DNA of 5,404 nucleotides from Streptomyces wedmorensis (lineage in GTDB: Bacteria; Actinomycetota; Actinomycetes; Streptomycetales; Streptomycetaceae), in contig NZ_JNWK01000122.1 in NCBI RefSeq assembly GCF_000716445.1, forward strand, positions 1 to 5,404, read 5' to 3'. Positions within the stretch are counted from its first letter, which is position 1. Every line of letters begins with the position of its first letter. Shown piece after piece: positions 1-5,381 of this stretch. Under the pieces are notes generated by a model, which saw only the letters and a program-made list of their open reading frames with translations, was not told the DNA's origin and searched no databases. The translations under genes were made by a program, and so were the position numbers.

Positions 1-90
1 ACAAGTGGCAGAGCCTTTTGAACCACACCCGACACCCCTGGGCGGGTCAACCATACGAAGGGCCGACCGCATCCCGCAGAACAACGTAGG

Positions 91-107
91 GAGCCTTTTT
101 CCAACCT
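91..107 (+). repeat. Terminal inverted repeat, transposase 3' side
   Basis: GAGCCTTTTTCCAACCT matches the inverse of the repeat at 1041-1055 except for two extra T residues. The transposase stop codon (TGA read on the minus strand, 107-109) touches its inner end. Confidence 0.75.
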
Positions 108-232
108 CACGCTGATGCGTGGTGAAGGACGAGGACGGCCTTCACCAGGTCGGTGATGCGGTTGGTGCCGCGGCGGAGCTTCCGCAGGGGCCGCCGGCCT
201 TTGAGGGTGGCCATGGCCTGCTCGCCGAGGAT

Positions 233-272
233 GGGGCCTCCCCTGCTTGAGCGAAGCCGAGAGCTTGGGGAA
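233..272 (-). repeat. 40-bp palindromic interspersed repeat, copy 1
   Basis: On the minus strand the unit starts TTCCCCAAGCTCTCGGCTTC and ends GCAGGGGAGGCCCC; it differs from copy 2 (884-923) at two positions. The centre can fold, with CCCC and GCTC opposite GAGC- and GGGG-type arms around a GGCTTCG loop. It is flanked by ATCC on both sides (273-276 and 229-232, minus strand), consistent with a 4-base target duplication. It separates HARI from LGEQ just before the catalytic Glu of the transposase. From memory, closely similar units are dispersed in many Streptomyces genomes, usually between genes. Confidence 0.75.
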
Positions 273-883
273 GGATCCTGGCATGGGTGCTGTCGTGCCT
301 GCGCTGCCACCGCTTGAGGCGACGGCCGCGGAAGGGCACCCGGAGGGAACCGCCGGCGCCCCGATGAGCCTTGTCGGCCCAGCGCTTCAGTCCGGCCTCG
401 GCGAGTGCGTCGACGATGCCGTGGGTAGGGGCGGCGGTCAGGTCGTGAGCGGAGCCGGGGAGCACGGACGAAGCCCACAGCGGCCGTCCGAATGGGTCGG
501 TGAGGACTTGGACGTTCATGCCGTGGCGCTTGTGCTTGCCGGAGTGGTACGGGGTGTCGGCGGCGATCCGGTCGATCGGCGGGAGCGTCCCGTCGAGGAT
601 GACGAAGGCCGGCCGGCGTGCGGTCCGCATCGCCTCGGCCAGGCTGGGGCGAGTGCGGCCAGGGCCTGTATCGCTTCGCTGACGTAACGGTAGACGGTCG
701 CGATCCCGATGCCGAACGCGGCGGCCAGCCGAGCGCAGGTGTCGCCGCGGCGCAGGTGAGCCAGGACCAGAAGCGCCTGCCGGCTCGGTGTGATGCGACG
801 CCATCGGGTGCCGATCTTGCGGCGGTGAGCGGCCGGGCACCGGGCAAGGTGACGAAGGTGTGCGCTGGACAGATCGATCGAAT

Positions 884-923
884 GGGGTCTCCCCTGCTCG
901 AGCGAAGCCGAGAGCTTGGGGAA
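884..923 (-). repeat. 40-bp palindromic interspersed repeat, copy 2
   Basis: This is the same unit and orientation as 233-272, with GCTCGAGC intact and ACCCC at the end. It lies after the third codon of the probable transposase start. Removing exactly 40 bases joins TTG TTC ACC to CAT TCG ATC GAT CTG in frame and restores a family-like N-terminus. No clear target duplication is visible here. Confidence 0.75.
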
Positions 924-938
924 GGGTGAACAAGCACG

Positions 939-996
939 CGAAGCTCCTGGTCGGCGCGGGTGATCTTGGTCGTGAACCCGTCTACCAGGAGCTTCG
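939..996 (-). promoter_or_regulatory. Inverted repeat that pairs with the transposase ribosome binding site
   Basis: CGAAGCTCCTGGT at 939-951 and ACCAGGAGCTTCG at 984-996 are perfect 13-base inverted arms around a 32-base loop. On the minus-strand transcript the downstream arm contains AGGAG (944-948), which lies ten bases before the TTG start at 931-933. A transcript containing both arms would therefore hide the ribosome binding site. In IS10 and IS50, similar leader hairpins block translation from transcripts that enter from outside. That role here is inference; the arms and their position are directly visible. Confidence 0.6.
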
Positions 997-1001
997 TCGT
1001 C

Positions 1002-1047
1002 CACCTCGCGCAGGTGCCCCAACCTGCCAGCCACGCCGGCAGGTTGG
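1002..1047 (-). repeat. Subterminal hairpins inside the IS end
   Basis: CCAACCTGCC at 1019-1028 and GGCAGGTTGG at 1038-1047 form a perfect 10-base inverted repeat with a 9-base loop, overlapping the terminal repeat. Next to it CACCT (1002-1006) and AGGTG (1012-1016) form a second short hairpin. Possible roles are transposase binding or damping of incoming transcription; neither can be decided from sequence. Confidence 0.5.
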
Positions 1048-1055
1048 AAAGGCTC
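1041..1055 (-). repeat. Terminal inverted repeat, transposase 5' side
   Basis: Read on the minus strand this is GAGCCTTTCCAACCT, the partner of the repeat at 91-107. Its inner part also forms one arm of a subterminal hairpin (1019-1047). Confidence 0.75.
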
Positions 1056-1137
1056 ATTCTGAGGTGGAGGGTCGGCCATCCCAACGCCTGTAGTGCCCCT
1101 CGCCTGGAGCCGGCCGGCAGCGGCACCCTGATCGTTC

Positions 1138-1955
1138 ATGGGCGGGGACCTGCCGCAGCGGCTCGTGCCGGATGTTCTACGGGCCATGGTCGAGCCGGTA
1201 CTGCCGTCTTTCCGCTTGCGCCCGCAGGGCGGTGACACCGCCCCGATCGACCAACGCGCCGTGTTCACAGCCATCGTGTACGTGCTGATCAGCGGGTGCG
1301 CGTGGCGATATCTGCCACCGACGTTCGGAGTGTCGCCGGCGACGGCTCACCGGAGGTTCTCCGCTTGGACCGCATCCGGAGTGTGGCGTCGGCTGCACCG
1401 CGTGGTCTTGGACGAGATCGGGGCCCGTGGCGGACTCGACTGGAGTTCCGTGATCATCGATGCCGCTTCGGTACGCGCGAAGAAGAAGGGTCCACTGACA
1501 GGGCCGAATCCGGTTGTCCGAGGCAAAGCGGGCAGCAAGCTGCACGTTCTGACCGACGCGCAGGGCCTGCCCGTGGTCGTCGGGGTGTCCGCCGCGAACG
1601 TCAACGACGTCCAAGCACTTCGCCCGCTCATCCTCGGGATCCCGGCCGTCCGCTCACGTCGCGGCCCCGTCGCCGACACCCCGATAAGGTTCGCGCCGAC
1701 AAGGCGTACCACTCCGCCGGCAACCTGGCGTGGCTACGCGAACGCCACATCACTCCACGGATCGCCCGGCCGGGCGTGGAGTCCTCCGAACGACTCGGGA
1801 GACACCGATGGAAGGTCGAGAGGTCGATTTCCTGGCTCCTCGGATACCGCCGCCTGACCGTCCGCTATGAACGCAAGGGCAGTCGTTTCCTCGCCTTCCT
1901 CGGACTCGCCGCAGTCATGACCTGCTACAAGAAGATCGCCAGGATCGCCACGTGA
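1138..1955 (+). CDS. IS5-family (IS427-like) transposase in two frames, -1 shift near 1666
   Basis: The first frame runs from ATG at 1138 to about codon 177. It has an N-terminal DUF4096-like region (LVPDVLRAMVEPVLPSFRLR, SGCAWRYLPPTFGVSPATAH) and the start of the DDE domain, with Asp 108 in VIIDAASVRAKKKGPLTG and Asp 157 in SAANVNDVQALRPL. The remaining 95 residues lie in the -1 frame: RRRHPDKVRADKAYHS, then RWKVERSISWLLGYRRLTVR with catalytic Glu 228 of the joined product, ending with TGA at 1953-1955. The joined length of 272 residues is normal for the family. The frames meet at GGC CCC GTC (1663-1671), where re-reading one C restores the protein. Programmed -1 shifting is known in this group, but the site lacks a classic A- or T-rich slippery heptamer, so a lost C in a C run is equally likely. 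The motifs are clear; activity is uncertain. Confidence 0.88.
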
Positions 1956-2234
1956 GACACGGTCTAAGCACGGATCGCACGCATGGCTGCGTAGGTGTAA
2001 CCCGGGAGCATTTGTTGGTGGTTTGAGGATTGGTCGTTGTTGTGCCGGGGTCAGGATGTCGCTGAGAAAGAGCAGCACCCGAGTCGGCCACGCGGTCGTC
2101 GCTGAGACCAGGGCCTGCAGCGCTCAGCTGGACAACCGGTCCGGCCGTATCGGAAAGGAACGAACGCCAGGCTTCGCCGTAGGTCAGGCCCGGCGGCACA
2201 GAAGGAGTGACGGCGCTTCCAATATGCTTATCCC
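1956..2234. other. Interval between the second transposase and the next gene, no gene recognised
   Basis: This probably includes the right end of the second IS, but I found no matching inverted repeat near 1056-1137, so that element's borders are unknown. A 5-bp hairpin (ACGCA 1979-1983, TGCGT 1988-1992) is the only structure near the stop codon. On the minus strand about 2070-2190 translates without stops (LTYGEAWRSFLSDTAGPVVQ), but codon bias is only moderate and no family is recognised. Confidence 0.4.
2223..2228 (+). promoter_or_regulatory. Possible -10 box for a leaderless transcript
   Basis: TATGCT lies seven bases before the GTG start at 2235, the spacing at which transcription would begin on the start codon. 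No convincing -35 hexamer is visible 17-18 bases upstream, where AGAAGG is found. Confidence 0.25.
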
Positions 2235-2762
2235 GTGACGGTATCGAGCACTTTTGCACATCCTCGTTGGGGACTCCAGTTCCACTGGTGGGCGGTAGAT
2301 CCGTTCGGCCGAGTCGGGTTGTTCTACTCCGCGTTCGGCCCGGTGCCCTCGGCGGCAAACACCCATGAACAGACCTTGGACGAGGCTACGGCCTGGGCCA
2401 AGACACGGCACCCGGAGTGGTTCGATGCGGAGTGCGTGGAGGATGATTGTCCTCAGCACTGCGTCATCGAGCTGGAACGGGCGCCGTATCTGTTCGCCTG
2501 GGACGAGGAGCACGACGATCGCTACACGCGATACGGCGTGCCGACACAGCCGCTCTTGATATCCGAGCTTCCCGCGGCACCGGCCGCTGCTGTACGGCTT
2601 GTCGAGGTCGACTTTTCCTTCGACCAGGCGGCGCGGATCGACCTGGGATACCCCAAAGGCCGAGAGGTCATCTCGGCCTCAGCGCTCACCCCCTGGACGT
2701 CTTGCCAACGGCACCCAGACGGCCGGGAGCCGCACTCCGCAGGAGAGCTTGGCACCTCGTAG
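2235..2762 (+). CDS. Small acidic protein of unknown function
   Basis: The 175-residue product has no signal peptide, membrane segment or motif that I recognise. Residues 11-40 are aromatic-rich (LQFHWWAVDPFGRVGLFYSA), residues 45-100 are strongly acidic with three cysteines (67, 72, 76), and residues 105-140 resemble a short C-terminal domain (LLISELPAAPAAAVRLVEVD). Composition and size recall stand-alone actinomycete proteins such as immunity-type proteins, but this is only an impression. The GTG at 2235 is the first start in the frame and has no ribosome binding site at normal distance: GGAG at 2204-2207 is about 27 bases away. TATGCT at 2223-2228 sits seven bases upstream, as a -10 box would for a leaderless mRNA. 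The last 25 or so residues (from about 150) look less protein-like, so the natural end may have been lost. It lies between two transposase genes with no partner gene visible. Confidence 0.6.
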   Translation: MTVSSTFAHPRWGLQFHWWAVDPFGRVGLFYSAFGPVPSAANTHEQTLDEATAWAKTRHPEWFDAECVEDDCPQHCVIELERAPYLFAWDEEHDDRYTRYGVPTQPLLISELPAAPAAAVRLVEVDFSFDQAARIDLGYPKGREVISASALTPWTSCQRHPDGREPHSAGELGTS

Positions 2763-2830
2763 AGTTGTGGGTCTGCCGCGCAGCTGGCCGGGGGAATCGC
2801 CGGCTCTCTATTGCGAGCTCGGCTGCATAG

Positions 2831-2995
2831 GTCGGCCAGCCGCTGACTGCTACTCCGCGCGCGAGCGTGCGCCTGTCGGTGGCGACGGTACGGCGGCTGC
2901 TGAAACGGCACGTCTGGTCCTGGCGGGCAGCCGCCCGTAAAGCCCTCGAGCGTGACGATCACGCGGTGGAGCTGTGCAAGAAGGAGGTCTGGATT
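2831..2995 (+). pseudogene. IS630-type transposase remnant (helix-turn-helix part)
   Basis: In the frame that opens after the TAG at 2828-2830, positions 2867-2995 read VRLSVATVRRLLKRHVWSW followed by RAAARKALERDDHAVELCKKEVWI. This matches the typical IS630 pattern: a winged helix-turn-helix, an AxxAxERDxxA stretch and KEVW, just before the DDE domain. The upstream HTH and the whole catalytic domain are missing. After KEVWI the frame runs into unrelated DNA that is the end of the secreted-protein gene on the opposite strand. No terminal repeats are visible. It is a fossil of an insertion or deletion junction at about 2996-3005 and makes no functional transposase. Confidence 0.65.
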
Positions 2996-3006
2996 TTACC
3001 GTCCTT
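2981..3006 (-). terminator. Weak hairpin after the secreted-protein gene
   Basis: On the minus strand AAGGA-C-GGT pairs with ACCTCCTT around a 9-base loop, directly at the TGA stop (3006-3008). It is an 8-bp stem with one bulge and no U tract. Many Streptomyces terminators lack U tracts, but the stem is short. Confidence 0.3.
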
Positions 3007-3614
3007 CAGTGCCAGCCGGTGCACCCGACATAGTGCGTGGCCATGTTGTGCAGGCAGCCGCGGGCGACATTTGGCGGGCCGTCATACTCAAAGGCGCCCC
3101 AGCTTGTTGAATTGATCACGAGGCTCTCCCGGCCGTACCAATTGGCCCCTCCGTTCCAGGAAATATCCATGTAGGTTTCCCACATGCCGGAGCCGTAAAT
3201 CCACCCCTGCTGGGTAGCGTACTCGTGGTGGTCCGAGCGGAGTTCGGTCGCCAGATTGACCTGACCGAAGCCCGGGTACTGCTTACAGGTCGACCAGTAC
3301 GCTCCGATGACGCAGCCGCCGGCGATCTTGGACGTCTCTCCTGCTTTTGCCTGCGCCAGGCGCGCCTGCTTGGCGGCGATCAGGTTCTTGAACTGCCGAG
3401 GGCTGAGAAGCGCCTGGTCCTGCCCGTCCAGGATCTCCGGGTTGTCGAAGCTGCCCAGCGGGGCGTTCGGGTTGTAAGTGTGGAGCGCCGGAACGCTCGG
3501 ATTGGTCTGAACCACGGCGCCGTCGGAAGCCGCTTGCGCGGGTCCCGCGATAAGGCTTACCACCGCTACCACGGCAGTCAGGGCGGCTCCGACAGCGGAA
3601 CGCATCGAAGTCAA
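3006..3614 (-). CDS. Secreted protein of unknown function, four cysteines
   Basis: The 202-residue product starts with a short basic N-terminus, a hydrophobic stretch (VGAALTAVVAVVSLIAG, residues 8-24) and PAQAAS, a good signal-peptidase I site with cleavage after about residue 28. The mature protein of about 174 residues has an extended N-terminal part (NPSVPALHTYNPNAPLG), a short Ala/Lys/Gln-rich helix-like segment (FKNLIAAKQARLAQAKAGE, 75-93) and a C-terminal domain rich in Trp, Tyr and Gly (WIYGSGMWETYMDISWNGG). Cysteines 101, 110, 187 and 198 bracket the C-terminal domain and could form two disulfides. I recognise no enzyme motif. GGAGGAG at 3626-3632 (minus) is 11 bases from TTG at 3614 and 20 from the in-frame ATG at 3605, so TTG is preferred. 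An 8-bp bulged stem follows the stop codon. It is probably a single-gene transcript exported by the Sec pathway; the upstream region is unusually AT-rich. Confidence 0.8.
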   Translation of the reverse strand: MTSMRSAVGAALTAVVAVVSLIAGPAQAASDGAVVQTNPSVPALHTYNPNAPLGSFDNPEILDGQDQALLSPRQFKNLIAAKQARLAQAKAGETSKIAGGCVIGAYWSTCKQYPGFGQVNLATELRSDHHEYATQQGWIYGSGMWETYMDISWNGGANWYGRESLVINSTSWGAFEYDGPPNVARGCLHNMATHYVGCTGWH

Positions 3615-3642
3615 AACTGTCTCAACTCCTCCATCGAAGTGA

Positions 3643-3682
3643 ATAGCCGAAACGGAATTCGATCGTTCGGATTCCCGGCTAT
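3643..3682 (-). promoter_or_regulatory. Long imperfect inverted repeat upstream of the secreted-protein gene
   Basis: ATAGCCG (3643-3649) plus GGAATTCGA (3654-3662) are mirrored by TTCGGATTCC (3666-3675) plus CGGCTAT (3676-3682). The arms pair over about 16 bases with one G-T pair and a 4-base bulge (AAAC, 3650-3653). The structure ends ten bases before the GGAGGAG ribosome binding site at 3626-3632. It may be an operator for a dimeric regulator, or a leader hairpin in the mRNA if transcription starts further upstream. No clear -10 or -35 hexamers could be assigned. Confidence 0.5.
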
Positions 3683-3940
3683 GAATTCTTTGATCATTTC
3701 AGGTGGTGGCGTCTCGCGGGATTTTTTCAGCACGGACGAAAGAAGACAAGGCTCGGTAAGCAATGAGCTGCAATTCGGCCATTACTCCATTAGAAATGGT
3801 GCAAGTATGGCCGTTTTGTGATGCGCGAGCCGAGATGGAATGGCTAATTCCTTCCCACGCGACCCGTCCCTCCAGGAGGAACCCGCCGGTGCGGTGAGCG
3901 GAGTTGTCACTTCGCCCCAAGGCCCAGGGACGCGGCAGAG

Positions 3941-3962
3941 CCCCCTTGGCGTGGGAAGGGGG
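3941..3962 (-). terminator. Hairpin terminator after the decayed gene
   Basis: On the minus strand, four bases after the TGA at 3967-3969, CCCCCTT and AAGGGGG form a perfect 7-bp G/C-rich stem with an 8-base loop (CCCACGCC). The outer bases GCA and TGC could extend it with a 3-base bulge. There is no U tract, as is common in Streptomyces. Its position supports 3967 as a genuine gene end. Confidence 0.5.
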
Positions 3963-3966
3963 TGCT

Positions 3967-4380
3967 TCATCGGGCGGCGGGGCCGTACGGGGTGACGAAG
4001 AGTGCGGGGATGTCGACGAGTGTGGTAAGGGAGGGCACGGGTCCCAGTACCGGTGAGCTCTCGTATCCGACTGTCGCCAGACTGTCGCGCACTGAGGCGA
4101 GGGCCTGCTCACCTCGGTGGACGGGCTGTGGACGGGCTGCGGTCCCTGGTGCCCAAGCGCACGATCAGCGCCGGCCCTTCGCCATCTCGACGAGCTCGGC
4201 CCGCCGCACCCCTTCCTCCACGTTGGCCGCGTCGACCAGGATGCGGTGTCCGGCGGCGAGGTACGGCCCGACGCCGACACCGAGCACAACGCCCTCGGCG
4301 CTGGCCTCGCCGCGATCGCCGCGCAAATCCGGCCGGCCCACGACCAGCAACCGGCTGAGGCGCGGCGTCACGCCCCAGCC
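3967..4380 (-). pseudogene. Decayed protein-coding gene of unknown function
   Basis: Three stretches with strongly G/C-biased third codon positions follow each other on the minus strand. The first, about 4380-4174, reads TPRLSRLLVVGRPDLRGDRG, then VVLGVGVGPYLAAGHRILVD and AANVEEGVRRAELVEMAKG. A -1 shift near 4174 avoids the TGA at 4165 and gives PALIVRLGTRDRSP. After a second shift at an 11-bp tandem duplication (GTGGACGGGCT at 4117-4127 and 4128-4138) the frame continues HRGEQALASVRDSLATVGYE and PSLTTLVDIPALFVTPYG, then PAAR-stop at 3967. The joined sequence reads like one smooth globular protein end, and a hairpin follows the stop. The 5' part upstream of 4380 is not recognisable. I do not know the family. 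The alternative is chance high-GC open frames, but three bias-consistent segments plus the terminator argue against that. Confidence 0.45.
4117..4138 (+). repeat. 11-bp tandem duplication
   Basis: GTGGACGGGCT occurs twice without a gap. Because 11 is not a multiple of three, it changes the reading frame of the decayed minus-strand gene at this point. Confidence 0.7.
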
Positions 4381-4725
4381 GACAGAGGCCGGCCACGAAC
4401 ACCGGGCAGGCCCGCGCCGGATACCACCGGCACACAGCTGGAGAAGCATCACTGCGGGAGCGTTGCAGGCAGAATCGCACCAGGTGGCCCAGCTCCGGCG
4501 CGGCACGACCCAGTCCGCCCCGACCCTGCTCGGCCCTGCAACGTTCACGTCTTCCCCGACGGCCAGGCTCGTTCCGCCATCACCCGGAAACGTACGGACG
4601 GCTGCTCAGGAGTGTCGGCCGAAGGTGGGCAGTCCAGCCGAGGCAGCCCGCTCGCTCCGGCCGCCGCAAGCGGCACGGCTGTCCCTGATATCAGCCTGGG
4701 GCTGTGGGACCTCAAAGTGGAACGC
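4381..4725. other. High-GC interval with no recognisable gene
   Basis: Open frames exist on both strands, as expected at this GC content, but none shows a consistent third-position bias, a ribosome binding site or a known motif. It may hold the eroded 5' part of the decayed gene at 3967-4380. Confidence 0.4.
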
Positions 4726-5292
4726 TCACGACCACCTCACATAACCGTGCTTGACCACCTCTGCATCGTGGAGGAAAGCCCAGGAGGTCGGCAGGTAGGC
4801 ATCGTCGCGGCCGCGGATGACACGGGCTTCTGGGCGGCGGGCCGGCGGGTTGGCTAGGTAGGCGTCGATGTCCGGGATCGCAAAGCCGGCGCCGCGACGG
4901 CGCTTGCGCTCATACGGCGCCAGCTCGTTCAGGTTGCACGGGCGGCAGAGGATCCCGCGAACGCAACAGCGGTTGCTGGAGCCCTTCATGCCACAGCAGT
5001 GGTGGTCGTGATCGATCTGCCAGGGGCGTGGTTCGACGTGAGGGATACCGCCGTCGCAGGGCTCTTCATTGTCTCCGCAGAGGGCACACCGAAAATTCTG
5101 CGCGCGCCAGATGGCGTTGTACTGGGGGATGGTGAGCCCGTACTTCTCGATGCCCCGGCGCATGCGGTAGCACCCTTGGCACTCACGGCCCCGCACCAGG
5201 CGGGCCGCCCATGCCCCACAGCCGCAGAATTCACCGTCTCCCTCGAGTTCGATCTCCGTCATGATCTGCTCGATATCCTCCGGGGAAAACAT
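4726..5292 (-). CDS. HNH nuclease, recombination endonuclease VII family
   Basis: The 188-residue protein carries the Endonuclease_7 (PF02945) pattern: KYGLTIPQYNAIWRAQNFRC (50-69) with a CALC knuckle (69-72), the catalytic WQIDHDHHCC (91-100; His 95 and Asp 96), a Cys-rich insert and RGILCRPCN (112-120), where C116 and C119 complete the zinc site and Asn 120 is the HNH asparagine. An extra CxC-x12-CxxC cluster at 23-41 could bind a second zinc. Family members resolve branched DNA or nick DNA and are common in actinophages, prophages and plasmids; the exact substrate here is unknown. ATG at 5290-5292 has AGGA seven bases upstream. The C-terminal tail (from about 150) is not part of the conserved domain. 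No phage packaging or replication genes are within the window, so it may be a lone cargo gene or the edge of a mobile element. Catalytic and zinc residues are all present, so it is probably active. Confidence 0.85.
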   Translation of the reverse strand: MFSPEDIEQIMTEIELEGDGEFCGCGAWAARLVRGRECQGCYRMRRGIEKYGLTIPQYNAIWRAQNFRCALCGDNEEPCDGGIPHVEPRPWQIDHDHHCCGMKGSSNRCCVRGILCRPCNLNELAPYERKRRRGAGFAIPDIDAYLANPPARRPEARVIRGRDDAYLPTSWAFLHDAEVVKHGYVRWS

Positions 5293-5381
5293 GCCGGGAT
5301 CCTATTGAGCTTCTTCGATGTGGCCACCGATCGGGTGACGGTCCGTGAAGCGAAACGAGCGAGGCCCCCGGGCTGTTGATC

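Larger units (their letters stand above)
107..933 (-). pseudogene. IS5-superfamily DDE transposase, broken by two palindrome insertions and a frameshift
   Basis: Three reading frames must be joined to recover the protein. The likely original start is TTG at 931-933, with AGGAG ten bases upstream; it gives M-F-T before a 40-bp palindrome interrupts. After the insertion the frame gives IDLSSAHLRHL, then a helix-turn-helix region (TPSRQALLVLAHLRRGDT to FGIGIATVYRYVSEAI), as in HTH_Tnp_4. At a run of four G on the plus strand (646-649) the frame moves by -1 and continues with FVILDGTLPPIDRI (first catalytic Asp, codon 592-594), YHSGKHKRHGMNVQV and GSAHDLTAAPTHG (second Asp, codon 442-444). A second palindrome follows HARI and changes the frame again; the last segment, GEQAMATLKGRRPLRKLR, carries the catalytic Glu (codon 221-223) and ends HHASA-stop. 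Order and motifs fit DDE_Tnp_4 transposases of about 250-270 residues. The gene cannot make a full protein. Confidence 0.85.
91..1055 (-). mobile_element. IS5-superfamily insertion sequence, inactivated
   Basis: This 965-bp unit is bounded by GAGCCTTTTTCCAACCT at 91-107 and its inverted match AGGTTGGAAAGGCTC at 1041-1055, which differ only by a two-base T indel. The transposase pseudogene is read from right to left and stops at the inner edge of the left repeat, the compact layout expected of an IS. No matching target duplication is visible: the outer trinucleotides are AGG at 88-90 and ATT at 1056-1058, so one flank may have been rearranged. The transposase type (helix-turn-helix followed by a DDE_Tnp_4-like fold) places it in the IS5 superfamily, probably near the ISL2 or IS1031 groups; the subgroup is inference. 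The element carries two inserted palindromic repeats and a frameshift, so it could move only if a related transposase acted on it in trans. Confidence 0.8.
3615..3966. other. AT-richer region between two minus-strand genes
   Basis: From about 3601 to 3840 GC content is near 49% by hand count, against about 77% at 4261-4320. Apart from the inverted repeat at 3643-3682 and the hairpin at 3941-3962, I see no gene. A 44-codon plus-strand frame (3763-3897) exists, but it has no good ribosome binding site and low GC at third positions. Confidence 0.45.

Noticed and set aside
247..687. Open plus-strand frame of 146 codons opposite the first transposase
   Set aside because: It is antisense to clearly recognisable transposase motifs, and long antisense frames are expected at this GC content.
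2070..2190. Minus-strand frame containing LTYGEAWRSFLSDTAGPVVQ
   Set aside because: It could be a gene fragment, but it has only moderate codon bias, no defined start or end and no recognisable family, so no gene is called.
3655..3688. Two GAATTC sites about 28 bases apart as a possible direct-repeat operator
   Set aside because: They share only six bases; the larger inverted repeat at 3643-3682 explains the pattern better.
3763..3897. 44-codon plus-strand frame with a TTA codon (possible bldA target)
   Set aside because: It has no convincing ribosome binding site, low GC at third positions and no recognisable motif; TTA codons are expected by chance in AT-richer DNA.
3962..4744. Plus-strand open frame of 260 codons
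   Set aside because: The product is low-complexity Arg/Pro/Ser/Thr-rich with no motif, while the minus strand shows better codon bias and a terminator-like hairpin.
4730..4761. Direct repeat GACCACCTC at 4730-4738 and 4753-4761
   Set aside because: It is nine bases, lies within the nuclease coding end in different frames and gives no reason to think it is functional.
4117..4857. Plus-strand open frame of 246 codons
   Set aside because: It runs into the antisense of the nuclease gene, starts inside a tandem duplication and has no ribosome binding site or family resemblance.
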